Shown here: piece by piece, positions 53,707 through 62,220 of the stretch
Position numbering within the stretch: position 1 is the first letter of the stretch
Layout: each line of letters begins with the position of its first letter
Origin: Spirosoma fluviale
GTDB taxonomy: Bacteria > Bacteroidota > Bacteroidia > Cytophagales > Spirosomataceae
Reading direction: 5' to 3'
Length of the DNA: 64,000 nucleotides
Assembly (NCBI GenBank): GCA_945883625.1
Contig: CAMCXW010000004.1
Location: 23,009 to 87,008 of the forward strand
Translations under genes and position numbers: made by a program
Notes under the pieces: generated by a model
Database searches by the model: none
Seen by the model: the letters and a program-made list of their open reading frames with translations, nothing else
Told to the model about the DNA's origin: nothing

Positions 53707-54534
53707 TCATTTTGTAATGACTTTCGCAAAACGGTGGTAAAAGGGAGTTCGACTATTTTCACTTTTAGGTTTGTATTTCCCTGTTATGATGGGGACGTAC
53801 ATGACGCGCCGACGGGATTTTTCGCCAAAATTAGGGGATACCTCAACCCGGTGCCAAAGGCGTCCATCGTGAACGGTTAAATCACCTCGTTCAATTTCAA
53901 ATGCAATTTCGCGTGTATCTGGACGGTGATCAATAAATTGTTTTTTCCCAAAAAGTAATTTTAAAACGCCTTGGTTTTGCGTGCCGGGTAAGACGCGAAG
54001 ACCACCATTCGAAGATGGGCAGTTATCTAGGTGGATGCCAACGTTTAGCATTGGTAAAATTCGCTGGCCCAAAAATAAATCACGTGGAGAATCGGTATGC
54101 CATCCCATCTGTGTGAATTTGGAGTTTGGATGGTTAATGTAATGATTAAAAACTAGCCCATCTTTTTCCTCTTCGCCAATTCTGCCTTCATAAGGAGCGA
54201 GTAGTTCAATTAATAAGCTAAAACGAGGATCTTTTAAAAATTCAGCTAAAATGGAGCTATACTTGTTGGTAAAGCACATCCGTTGAATCATTTTATTGCC
54301 TGCTGAATCCTCGCCGAATTTGAGGGGAATTCCATTTACTTTTTCAACTTCTTCTGCGAGCCACCGCTGTTCTATTTTTGAAAATTCAGTAATGAACAAT
54401 TCAGCCGTTTCAGGGGATATGAATTTCTTGAACTGGATAACACCATTTTTTTTGAAATAATCCTTTTGTTCTTGGGTTAAATGGTTCCCTAAAGTAAATG
54501 TTTTGGATTCAAATCTGGCTGTTGATATTTTCAT
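53707..54534 (-). CDS. Phytanoyl-CoA dioxygenase family protein
   Basis: 275 aa iron/2-oxoglutarate oxygenase. The HxD iron ligands are in MGWHTDSPRDLF near residue 140 and the distal histidine in VHDGRLWHRVEVSP near 232, with an arginine-rich GEKSRRRVMYVP strand for 2-oxoglutarate. It differs clearly from the dioxygenase at 16735, including a longer N-terminus. Its substrate is unknown; there is no regulator or pathway partner beside it. Convergent with ruvX. Confidence 0.85.
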   Translation of the reverse strand: MKISTARFESKTFTLGNHLTQEQKDYFKKNGVIQFKKFISPETAELFITEFSKIEQRWLAEEVEKVNGIPLKFGEDSAGNKMIQRMCFTNKYSSILAEFLKDPRFSLLIELLAPYEGRIGEEEKDGLVFNHYINHPNSKFTQMGWHTDSPRDLFLGQRILPMLNVGIHLDNCPSSNGGLRVLPGTQNQGVLKLLFGKKQFIDHRPDTREIAFEIERGDLTVHDGRLWHRVEVSPNFGEKSRRRVMYVPIITGKYKPKSENSRTPFYHRFAKVITK

Positions 54535-54614
54535 AAGCTTGCAGCGAATGAATGCTGATTTTGTTTCACGATTCAGTGTAATTAGTGGAAATTTTGAGGA
54601 CGCAATTTACTTAT

Positions 54615-54734
54615 ATGTTTGTTAGTTTTTCCGAAATAGGTTCATTTTTTCTGCAGAAAATCAGTTTACTGGTTTTAGGGATACACCTACTCGTTTTCAG
54701 TTTTGTTTCTTCAATTGATGAAACAGCCATGTGA
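54615..54734 (+). CDS. Possible 39-aa hydrophobic peptide (weak)
   Basis: Within a 289-base gap there is one ATG-started frame for a peptide with a hydrophobic helix (ISLLVLGIHLLVFSFVSSI). No promoter box or neighbour supports it. It may be a real small membrane peptide, a decayed gene or chance. I see no other feature in 54535-54823. Confidence 0.15.
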   Translation: MFVSFSEIGSFFLQKISLLVLGIHLLVFSFVSSIDETAM

Positions 54735-54823
54735 GATGGAAATAGGTTTTATTCGATGCTTGGATTTTATTTTGGAAGCAAAAAATAATTTTTAGTCTGG
54801 CCTAAAAATTGTAGATTGCAGAC

Positions 54824-55561
54824 ATGCGATGGATTTGCTTAGTATTTTTATGTGTATCATTTGCTTTATCGGCTCAGCAAGAGGGTCGTATTGAAACAGA
54901 TAGGCCGGACCAAACGGAATGCCCATTTATTGTCCGAAAGGGTTATTTTCAAGCGGAAATGGGTTTTAATCGAAATGTTTCAAAGGATGAACTCGAATAT
55001 CTTATGCCTACGTCTCTTTGGAAATTTGGCTTGGTAACGTGGGCAGAGTTGCGATTAAACTCGGTACTTCAAAAGCAGGGAGATATTTCCCGCTTCAAAA
55101 TGGAATCAGTAGGAGCAAAATTTCACCTAGTTGAAGGAAAAAAATGGGTCCCGCGTACTGCTGTGATTGTTCAATATGATATAAATAGTCAAAATCGGGA
55201 TGCTAGTGAGCGAAATGAAGTTTCTCATTCGTTGGGGAACGTTGTATTTACCATGCAAAATTCACTTGGCGGGCCTTTTGGTGTTGGTTATAATATAGGT
55301 ACAGAATTTCACTCAGATGGGGGAATGGAAGGTATCATTCGTGTTGCGCCGAATGTTAACTTAGGTCAAAATGGCTATGCGTATATTGAGTTTTTTGGGC
55401 GGCTACCAAAATCAAACTTGACGGACACGTGGGTTGATGGTGGACTTGCCTATTACGTAACGGATGACTTAAAATTAGATGTTTCATTGGGGAAAAGTTT
55501 GAATGTAGGCCAACTATGGTATGCGGCTGTCGGGATTTCCTTTCGTGTTAAACTTTTTTAA
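54824..55561 (+). CDS. Predicted outer-membrane transporter-like barrel protein
   Basis: 245 aa with a signal peptide (cleavage near SALSAQ). The opening EGRIETDRPDQTECPF and the repeated amphipathic strands with aromatic ends, finishing SFRVKLF, match the phenol-degradation MetA-like transporter group of outer-membrane barrels. These are uncharacterised in most bacteria. Length is typical. A TAGATTGC sequence (54812-54819) just upstream may be a variant -7 box. Confidence 0.7.
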   Translation: MRWICLVFLCVSFALSAQQEGRIETDRPDQTECPFIVRKGYFQAEMGFNRNVSKDELEYLMPTSLWKFGLVTWAELRLNSVLQKQGDISRFKMESVGAKFHLVEGKKWVPRTAVIVQYDINSQNRDASERNEVSHSLGNVVFTMQNSLGGPFGVGYNIGTEFHSDGGMEGIIRVAPNVNLGQNGYAYIEFFGRLPKSNLTDTWVDGGLAYYVTDDLKLDVSLGKSLNVGQLWYAAVGISFRVKLF

Positions 55562-55612
55562 TTTTAAATCTGAATCGATTCTTCTCCTTGACAATTTGTG
55601 TAAATTGCGCGG

Positions 55613-57019
55613 ATGCGTCAGATTATCATATTATTTCTGGGTTTATTGTTCTTCCTTGGTGTTCCAAAGCCAATCGTTGCACAGACACGTGAGGGATTAA
55701 CGGTACAAATCGGGAGTAAATCAATTACAACCAATGAAAATTTAGTGATTTATTTTTCGATTCCGGTTTCAGACCAATCACCTGTTTATCAATTTCCAGA
55801 GATTCCTAATTTTAAAAAATTAGGTGTTAGTCGGAGTAAGGCATCCCTTTTTCAAAATGGGCAAGTGGTACAAACACAAACTTTTTCACAATATTATCAA
55901 CCAGCGGGATCTGGAAATTTTGCAATACCTGCGCAGGAGGTTCAGGTAAATGGCCAGCAAATTTCTTGGGAGTCGTTTGTTGTTCAAGTAGCTGAGGGAG
56001 CTACCGAGGAGATTGCCAATGATCTTGTGGTTCCCGAAGAATCTTTGACCAATACGAATGAGGCCTTCTTTTTGGTCAGCAGTAATTTACGTAACCCGTT
56101 TGTTGGCCAAGGATTTACCGTAAAAATGTCTTTTTACGTTCCTGAAAATAACGCGATCGAGTTAGTTTTTGACCGTAATGACTTACAAATCCCAGAACTT
56201 ATTCAGCAAATGCGGCCGCGGAATTGTTGGGAAGAAAATTTTGGATTACAATCTGAACGTATTTTAAAGGTAAAATTTCGGGGGAAGAGATATACCGAAT
56301 ATCGCTTTTTTCAAGCCACTTATTTTGCGTTAGATAATCAGGTGATTCGAATACCATCTTTGAATTTTCGAGTCAAAGAAGTTGGTGCTGGCAGGGGCTT
56401 GGAACGAAATATAAAGATTATCTATTTTAAGTCTACCTCACTTACCATTACCCCCAAATTACTACCAAGACACCCATTGGCCGGGAAAGTGCCAGTAGGA
56501 AGTTTCAAATTAGAGGAATCAATCAGCCAAAAAGCAGTTAGGACTGGCCAAACGTTAATTTATCGTGCGCGCATGATTGGTGATGGAAATAGCATTCTAT
56601 GGGATTCAAAGGAAGTAGATTCTGATTATTTTGTTGAGTTTTCTCCTGTTTCCACAGAACGTTCTGTTGTTCCTTTTCGCGATCAAATGATTGGTCAAAA
56701 AACCGATATTTTTAAGATTATTCCTGAGCAACCGGGCCAAATTTCAATGGGAAAATATTTTAAATGGATCTATTTTAATACGGATAAAGAGCGATTTGAC
56801 ACCTTGCGGTCCTCACTTGTCTTAGTTGTAAAAGGTCCGCCAATTGATAGATTCTTACATACGGAAGAGGAGTCAGGAGGCATTTACAATCAGATTGAAA
56901 AGAAAGATTCTTTGACGGTTCTTTGGAATAGATGGATCAATTGGAGACAATTGGTTAATTTTGTGATTCTTTTGCTGATGATAACATTGCTATTTCTATT
57001 TGGGAAAGCAAAAAAATAA
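55613..57019 (+). CDS. BatD family protein
   Basis: 468 aa: signal peptide (cleavage near IVAQ), then a long periplasmic region with repeated immunoglobulin-like beta domains (LTVQIGSKSITTNENLVIYFSI; NAFFLVSSNLRNPFVGQGFTV-type strands), one membrane helix near 445-463 and a short cytoplasmic tail. This is the BatD layout of the aerotolerance (Bat) operon, in which BatD works with von Willebrand-domain proteins and a MoxR ATPase. None of those is adjacent; instead aroC follows after six bases. Confidence 0.78.
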   Translation: MRQIIILFLGLLFFLGVPKPIVAQTREGLTVQIGSKSITTNENLVIYFSIPVSDQSPVYQFPEIPNFKKLGVSRSKASLFQNGQVVQTQTFSQYYQPAGSGNFAIPAQEVQVNGQQISWESFVVQVAEGATEEIANDLVVPEESLTNTNEAFFLVSSNLRNPFVGQGFTVKMSFYVPENNAIELVFDRNDLQIPELIQQMRPRNCWEENFGLQSERILKVKFRGKRYTEYRFFQATYFALDNQVIRIPSLNFRVKEVGAGRGLERNIKIIYFKSTSLTITPKLLPRHPLAGKVPVGSFKLEESISQKAVRTGQTLIYRARMIGDGNSILWDSKEVDSDYFVEFSPVSTERSVVPFRDQMIGQKTDIFKIIPEQPGQISMGKYFKWIYFNTDKERFDTLRSSLVLVVKGPPIDRFLHTEEESGGIYNQIEKKDSLTVLWNRWINWRQLVNFVILLLMITLLFLFGKAKK

Positions 57020-57025
57020 GGAAAT

Positions 57026-58111
57026 ATGGGGAGTATATACGGGAAAATTTTTCAGATTAGTACGTTTGGTGAATCTCATGGAGCGGCTGTTGGTGTGATT
57101 ATTCAAGGATGTCCAGCCGGGGTAGATTTTGATTTGAATTTTATTCAATCCGAATTAGACCGTAGAAAACCTGGACAGTCGCGCATTACTACGCAGCGAA
57201 AAGAGGCCGACACGGTTGAGGTGCTCTCTGGTATTTTTGAAGGGAAAACGACGGGGACACCGGTTGCCATGCTTGTTTGGAATGGTGACCAGCGGTCCAA
57301 AGATTACTCGCATATTGCTGATCAATTTCGTCCCTCTCATGCGGATTACACCTATTTTGCCAAATATGGTTTACGTGATTACCGCGGAGGAGGACGTTCT
57401 TCGGCTCGTGAAACGGTTGCCCGTGTGGCGGCTGGAGCGCTGGCAAAATTAGTATTGAATCAATTGGGTGTTCGAATCACGGCTTATGTTTCTCAGGTAG
57501 GAACGCTCAAGTTAGAGACGCCTGCAGAACAATTAGATCTAAGTTTGGCAGAAACGAATGCCGTTCGTTGTCCGGATACTCAATTGGCTGAAAAAATGTT
57601 CACTTACATTGATCAAATCCGCAAGGAAGGGGATTCTGTAGGAGGTGTTGTGTCAGCTTATATCACCGGTTGCCCAATTGGATTAGGAGAGCCCGTATTC
57701 GATAAATTACATGCGGAATTGGGCAAGGCGATGTTGAGTATAAATGCGGTCAAGGGATTTGAATATGGAAGTGGATTTGATGGGGTTGCTTTGCGCGGCT
57801 CCCAACATAATGATATCATTGAAAAGCAGGCTGATGGGACCTTGCGGACAGTAACTAATCATTCAGGAGGAATCCAAGGAGGAATTTCAAATGGCGAACC
57901 CATTTATTTTCGCGTTGGATTTAAGCCTGTGGCAACCATCATGCAAAATCAGGATAGTGTGAACGAGAAGGGGGAGAAAATAACTGTTTCAGGTAAAGGA
58001 AGGCACGATCCGTGTGTTGTACCACGTGCAGTGCCCATTGTAGAAGCGATGGCTGCGATTGTTCTTTTAGATTTTTATTTGCGTAACCGAGTTATTCAAA
58101 TGCCGGCTTAA
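57026..58111 (+). CDS. aroC: Chorismate synthase
   Basis: 361 aa. It uses reduced FMN to make chorismate from EPSP, the last step of the shikimate pathway. Conserved blocks: [21 protein letters not shown] near the start, [15 protein letters not shown], the [10 protein letters not shown] motif near 120, and [12 protein letters not shown] with the RGRHDPCV-like [18 protein letters not shown] near the end. It feeds MenF at 39239. It lies between the BatD gene and tadA in one run. Confidence 0.96.
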   Translation: MGSIYGKIFQISTFGESHGAAVGVIIQGCPAGVDFDLNFIQSELDRRKPGQSRITTQRKEADTVEVLSGIFEGKTTGTPVAMLVWNGDQRSKDYSHIADQFRPSHADYTYFAKYGLRDYRGGGRSSARETVARVAAGALAKLVLNQLGVRITAYVSQVGTLKLETPAEQLDLSLAETNAVRCPDTQLAEKMFTYIDQIRKEGDSVGGVVSAYITGCPIGLGEPVFDKLHAELGKAMLSINAVKGFEYGSGFDGVALRGSQHNDIIEKQADGTLRTVTNHSGGIQGGISNGEPIYFRVGFKPVATIMQNQDSVNEKGEKITVSGKGRHDPCVVPRAVPIVEAMAAIVLLDFYLRNRVIQMPA

Positions 58112-58114
58112 ATT

Positions 58115-58552
58115 ATGCTGAACGAAGACGCATATTATATGGGCTTAGCGCTCCGACAGGCTGAAATAGCCTTGGAAGAGGACGAAATACCCGTAGGCGC
58201 ACTAGTAGTTTGTCAAGGAAAAATTGTGGCGAAGGCCTACAATCAAACGGAAATATTAACGGATGTGACTGCACATGCAGAAATGTTGGCAATCACATCA
58301 GCCGCTCAAACGATCGGAGGAAAATATTTAAAAGATTGTACCTTGTATGTGACCTTGGAGCCTTGCCTTATGTGTGCTGGAGCTCTTTATTGGTCGCAAC
58401 TTGGTCGTTTGGTTTTTGGCGCCTCAGAGGAGAAGCGTGGATTTCAGGCCATTGGAAGTAAGGTTTTGCATCCAAAGACGGAGGTTATTGGCGGAATAAT
58501 GGCATTAGAATCGGAATTATTATTAAAAGAATTTTTTTCGCGAAAGCGCTAA
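58115..58552 (+). CDS. tadA: tRNA-specific adenosine deaminase
   Basis: 145 aa zinc deaminase that converts A34 to inosine in tRNA-Arg(ACG). The zinc ligands are His54 in HAEM (with catalytic Glu56) and Cys83 and Cys86 in PCLMC. The N-terminal EDEIPVGALVV segment is typical of TadA. It starts three bases after aroC. Confidence 0.93.
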   Translation: MLNEDAYYMGLALRQAEIALEEDEIPVGALVVCQGKIVAKAYNQTEILTDVTAHAEMLAITSAAQTIGGKYLKDCTLYVTLEPCLMCAGALYWSQLGRLVFGASEEKRGFQAIGSKVLHPKTEVIGGIMALESELLLKEFFSRKR

Positions 58553-58613
58553 GCTTTCGAACAAATTAGGAATTAGAATCGTTTAAAAATTATTAACACT
58601 AAAATATATCGAT

Positions 58614-59225
58614 ATGGCTTTTGAACTAGCACCCTTACCTTATGCAAATAATGCATTGGAACCTCATTTTGACGCATTGACTATGGAGATTCACCATGAT
58701 CGTCATCACAATGCGTATGTCACGAATTTAAATGCGGCGGTTAAAGACACTCCCTTAGAAGGAAAGACCCTTGAAGAATTATTTGCTTCAATTTCCACAT
58801 TAGCACCTGCAGTTCGTAACAATGGTGGTGGACATTTTAACCACGATTTATTCTGGAATATCTTATCGCCAAACGGTGGAGGTGCTCCAGTAGGTACTTT
58901 AGCAGCAGCGATTGATGCGAAATTCGGTTCTTTTGATGCCTTCAAAGAAGAGTTTAAGAAAGCGGGTTTAACACGTTTTGGTTCGGGATGGGCATGGTTA
59001 GTAGCTCAGAAAGACGGTTCAGTAGCCGTTTCTAGCACACCTAATCAAGACAATCCATTGATGGATGTCGCAGACGTAAAAGGTTTCCCCGTAATCGGAT
59101 TAGATGTTTGGGAGCATGCATACTATTTGAAATTCCAAAATAAGCGTCCAGATTATATTGATGCATTCTGGAACGTAGTGGATTGGACTAAAGCGGAGGC
59201 GCGTTACATCGCAGCTCAGAAATAA
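58614..59225 (+). CDS. sodA: Superoxide dismutase (Fe/Mn type)
   Basis: 203 aa cytoplasmic enzyme that dismutates superoxide. Metal ligands are His27 ([12 protein letters not shown]), the histidine in [11 protein letters not shown] near 76, and Asp and His of the signature DVWEHAYY near 162-169. Residues around the active site cannot by eye settle iron or manganese. It has its own terminator. Confidence 0.96.
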   Translation: MAFELAPLPYANNALEPHFDALTMEIHHDRHHNAYVTNLNAAVKDTPLEGKTLEELFASISTLAPAVRNNGGGHFNHDLFWNILSPNGGGAPVGTLAAAIDAKFGSFDAFKEEFKKAGLTRFGSGWAWLVAQKDGSVAVSSTPNQDNPLMDVADVKGFPVIGLDVWEHAYYLKFQNKRPDYIDAFWNVVDWTKAEARYIAAQK

Positions 59226-59232
59226 TTGTTTC

Positions 59233-59265
59233 AGCGGGAGCATGAAAATTCTCCCGCTTTTTTTG
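59233..59265 (+). terminator. sodA terminator
   Basis: AGCGGGAG (59233-59240), ten-base loop, CTCCCGCT (59251-59258), then a T-run. Confidence 0.88.
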
Positions 59266-59273
59266 TTTCAAGG

Positions 59274-59304
59274 TTTGCAATGTTGGAAGCTTTCCGTATT
59301 TTTG
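59274..59304 (+). promoter_or_regulatory. tRNA-His promoter
   Basis: TTTG at 59274-59277, a 19-base spacer, TATTTTTG at 59297-59304. The tRNA begins 12 bases later. Confidence 0.75.
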
Positions 59305-59315
59305 CAGTCCTAAAT

Positions 59316-59390
59316 GGCGGTTGTAGCTCAGTTGGTTAGAGTAGGCGTTTGTGGTGCGCTTGGTCGTGGGTTCGAGTCCCATCATCCGCC
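59316..59390 (+). tRNA. tRNA-His (GTG)
   Basis: Full cloverleaf with anticodon GTG in loop TTGTGGT. The extra G at 59316 (position -1) pairs with C at 59390 (position 73), the histidine identity feature. D stem GCTC/GAGT, anticodon stem GGCGT/GCGCT, T stem GTGGG/CCCAT around TTCGAGT. Acceptor stem GCGGTTG/CATCCGC has one T-T mismatch. CCA is not encoded. Confidence 0.96.
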
Positions 59391-59400
59391 CGTTTATTTT

Positions 59401-59434
59401 AAAAGTCCTGGTTAAGAAGCCGGGACTTTTTTTT
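59401..59434 (+). terminator. Terminator after tRNA-His
   Basis: AGTCCTGG (59404-59411) pairs with CCGGGACT (59420-59427, one T-G wobble), framed by an A-run and eight T residues. Confidence 0.85.
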
Positions 59435-59444
59435 ATTTTTGATC

Positions 59445-59576
59445 TTGGACAAACCCAAAAGGCGTGTGATTGCCTACATAGATGGATCTAATCTCTACTT
59501 TGGGCTAAAGGACGCCGGATTAAAGTTTTGTAGGTGGCTGGATGGAGTTGAACTAAATAAGCCTATTGGCTGGTAA
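59445..59576 (+). pseudogene. N-terminal stump of a NYN-domain (LabA/DUF88-like) protein
   Basis: A 43-codon frame (first codon TTG, no ATG) reads as the start of a NYN/PIN-like RNase domain: RRVIAYIDGSNLYFGLKD, then WLDGVELNKPIGW and a stop. The YIDGxNLYxGLKxxG pattern with its metal-binding aspartate is highly typical, but full domains run to about 150-200 residues. Nothing downstream continues it before the next gene at 59592. It lies just after tRNA-His, a common integration site. Confidence 0.65.
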
Positions 59577-59591
59577 ATTATATACTTAAAT

Positions 59592-60230
59592 ATGAATCCA
59601 GTTATATTAAAACGTTTTTTGATTGTTGTGTACGCATCGGGTTTGGTGGGAATGCATGTGCCAGCTGTTTCGCCCATGTTTACGTCCTTGGTTCCGCTAA
59701 CTCTTTGGTTTACGGGATTTATTTGTGTTTGGCATTTCCCAAAGCCAAGCGCCCAGGCTTATATTTTATTGGCAGCTATCGGAATTGCAGCATGGATGCT
59801 TGAGGTTGCGGGCGTTCGTTCAGGTAAAATTTTTGGGGAGTATGCGTATGGGCCAACTCTCGGATTTAAAGTATTAGAAGTTCCCATTACCATTGGAATC
59901 AATTGGGTGCTTTTGGTGATTGTGACGAGTGCGGTCGTTGAGGAATGGAATTTGGGCGGAAAGGTTGGTCGCGCAGCATTAGGTGCGGGTTTAATGACAG
60001 CGCTTGATTTATTAATTGAACCTGTTGCCATGAACTTTGATTTTTGGCAATGGAGAAATAATTATGTCCCCATTCAAAATTTTGGAGCCTGGTGGATGGC
60101 TAGTTTTTTCTTTCATTGGGTCTATATTTCAGCTGATTTACCGGAAAAATCTAGTTTGTTTCGATTAATAGCGGCACTTCAATTTTTGTTTTTTTTAGGC
60201 CATTGGATATTTATGCAATTTAATTTGTAA
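59592..60230 (+). CDS. CruF-like carotenoid biosynthesis membrane protein (DUF422)
   Basis: 212 aa with about six membrane helices. The pattern AAWMLEVAGVRSGKIFGEYAYGPTLGFKVLEVPITIGINWVLL and DLLIEPVAMNFDFWQW fits the DUF422/CruF family, whose members hydrate the 1',2' bond of carotenoids such as gamma-carotene. It probably makes a hydroxylated carotenoid in the membrane. No other crt genes are adjacent, but a CarH-like regulator follows 44 bases later. Confidence 0.85.
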   Translation: MNPVILKRFLIVVYASGLVGMHVPAVSPMFTSLVPLTLWFTGFICVWHFPKPSAQAYILLAAIGIAAWMLEVAGVRSGKIFGEYAYGPTLGFKVLEVPITIGINWVLLVIVTSAVVEEWNLGGKVGRAALGAGLMTALDLLIEPVAMNFDFWQWRNNYVPIQNFGAWWMASFFFHWVYISADLPEKSSLFRLIAALQFLFFLGHWIFMQFNL

Positions 60231-60274
60231 CAATTTGCCTGTTAGCTTGTTGCATTAATTAAAATCTATAAACT

Positions 60275-61156
60275 ATGAATGTTTTTTCAATAAAAGATGT
60301 AGAGAATATAAGTGGTATAAAGGCTCATACGTTGCGGATTTGGGAGCAACGGTATGGTATTTTAAAGCCAGAGCGTACAGATACGAATATTCGTCATTAT
60401 GGTGATGACGAACTTAAACTTGTACTTAATATTGCTCTGCTTCAGGAAAAAGGTGGATTTAAAATTTCTGAGATCGCCAAGATGAGCGATGCAGAAATGG
60501 TGTCACATATTCTGCATCTTTCAGAAACATCATTCAATCACGTGGATCACATGCAAGCACTAACGCTTGCCATGATGGATTTAGATGAGGCCCGTTTTCA
60601 AACCTTGACGCGTAACATTGTCAATGCCCATGGATTTGAATATTACATGCTTGAGGTGATTTACCCATTTATGCGCCGCTTAGGTACATTGTGGCTTTCG
60701 GGTTCCGTGGGTCCGGCGCAAGAGCATTTTATCAGTCATTTGATTCGGCAGAAATTGATTTCGGCGATAGACCAACAAGATTTAAGTTTAAAGCCAAATG
60801 CCAAACGCGTTTTGTTGTATTTGCCAGAAGGTGAGTTGCACGAAATTGGGTTACTTTTTGCTAATTATGTCTTTCGCGCTCGAAAACATGCGGTCGTTTA
60901 TTTGGGGCAATCCTTGCCTTATGACGAATTGCTGCTCGCTTATTCGATTCACAAACCTGATTATATTTTTAGCGTATTTACAACTGAGCCCAGCATTGAT
61001 GTAATGGATGATTACATTGCCCAAATGGCCAAAGATATGCCTGAAACGCAAATCATGTTAACAGGCTTCGCGGTGCTTCAGCCAGATCGTAATTTACCAG
61101 CTGAAATTCGGACTATACCTGACTTTCAAACGTTGATTGATATCGCAACCGCTTAA
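60275..61156 (+). CDS. MerR-type regulator with cobalamin-binding domain (CarH/LitR-like)
   Basis: 293 aa. The MerR DNA-binding domain is at 3-72 (FSIKDVENISGIKAHTLRIWEQRYGIL). It is followed by the helical cap domain with Trp140-x9-Glu150-His151 (WLSGSVGPAQEH) and a Rossmann-like B12 domain with Glu187-x-His189-x-x-Gly192. These match the residues that hold adenosylcobalamin in CarH photoreceptors: Trp, Glu-His and the lower-ligand histidine. Such proteins repress carotenoid genes in the dark and release DNA on light. The upstream carotenoid gene supports this. Its stop overlaps the manC stop by four bases. Confidence 0.87.
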   Translation: MNVFSIKDVENISGIKAHTLRIWEQRYGILKPERTDTNIRHYGDDELKLVLNIALLQEKGGFKISEIAKMSDAEMVSHILHLSETSFNHVDHMQALTLAMMDLDEARFQTLTRNIVNAHGFEYYMLEVIYPFMRRLGTLWLSGSVGPAQEHFISHLIRQKLISAIDQQDLSLKPNAKRVLLYLPEGELHEIGLLFANYVFRARKHAVVYLGQSLPYDELLLAYSIHKPDYIFSVFTTEPSIDVMDDYIAQMAKDMPETQIMLTGFAVLQPDRNLPAEIRTIPDFQTLIDIATA

Positions 61157-62217
61157 GAAAAACGTTTATCAATGTTTGTAGCTGCTTCCACAAATTTCTT
61201 TACTTCCTGTTCTTGATCTTTTGGACAAATCATGAGTGCGTCTTCGTGTTCAGCTACAATGAAATTGTTCAGGCCTTGGATGACCACCAACTTATCTGAG
61301 GGTGTTCGTATGATGCAATTTTGGGAATCATATGTTAATACATTTCCGGTTATTACGTTTTGATTGTCATCTTTTTCGTGAATTTCATACATGGATTTCC
61401 AGGTACCTAGGTCGGACCAACCAATATCTGCAAGGATTACTTTGACATCTTGCGCTTTCTCCATAATGCCGTTATCTACCGAGATACTTTTACAAACGGC
61501 ATATACTTTACGGATAAAATCATTTTCCTCCGTAGTATAATAGACAGATTCTCCTTCGTCAAATTGTTCAGCTAACCTAGCTAGGTTTTTCTCTAATTCG
61601 CGTTTGAACGTAGGGATGGTGAAGACAAAAATACCTGCGTTCCATACATAGTCACCACTTTCTAAAAACGCTTGCGCTAACTCAAGATGAGGTTTTTCGG
61701 TGAACGTTTTGACATTTTTAGCTTCTTTATCACCCGTTTGAAATTGAATATAGCCATAGCCTGTATCCGGCCGGGTTGGTAAAATTCCGAGCGTAACCAG
61801 TGAATTGCCCTGTGCGGTTTCAATGGCATGGGAGATTTTTGTCCGAAACGTTTCTTCCTTTAAAATAACGTGATCTGCAGGAGCTACAACAAGTGTTGCA
61901 TTCGGGTGTTTTTTGCCAATTTTATAGGCCGCATATGCAATGCAAGGTGCGGTATTCCGACGTTGCGGCTCTTTTAAAATCTGATCTGATTTTAAGTATG
62001 GCAATTGCGTTTGTACCAAATCAGCAAACTCTTCAGAAGTCACAACATAGATATTTTCCTCTGGAATAATACCTGCGTAACGTTCAGCAGTTTGCTGGAG
62101 CATTGTTTTACCCACCCCAAGTACGTCATGAAATTGCTTGGGATTTGAGCTGCGGCTAATGGGCCAAAATCGAGTTCCGATTCCCCCTGCCATGATAATT
62201 AGAAAATGCTCTTGCAT
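61153..62217 (-). CDS. manC: Mannose-1-phosphate guanylyltransferase
   Basis: 354 aa nucleotidyltransferase that makes GDP-mannose for surface polysaccharide. The signature MAGGIGTRFWPISR is at 9-22, with NPKQF shortly after. FTEKPHLELAQAFLESGDYVWNAGIFVF and the metal-binding DIGWSDLGTWKSMYE are typical. It lacks the isomerase domain of bifunctional enzymes. It follows the DUF3089 gene by three bases. Confidence 0.94.
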   Translation of the reverse strand: MQEHFLIIMAGGIGTRFWPISRSSNPKQFHDVLGVGKTMLQQTAERYAGIIPEENIYVVTSEEFADLVQTQLPYLKSDQILKEPQRRNTAPCIAYAAYKIGKKHPNATLVVAPADHVILKEETFRTKISHAIETAQGNSLVTLGILPTRPDTGYGYIQFQTGDKEAKNVKTFTEKPHLELAQAFLESGDYVWNAGIFVFTIPTFKRELEKNLARLAEQFDEGESVYYTTEENDFIRKVYAVCKSISVDNGIMEKAQDVKVILADIGWSDLGTWKSMYEIHEKDDNQNVITGNVLTYDSQNCIIRTPSDKLVVIQGLNNFIVAEHEDALMICPKDQEQEVKKFVEAATNIDKRFS

Positions 62218-62220
62218 AGA

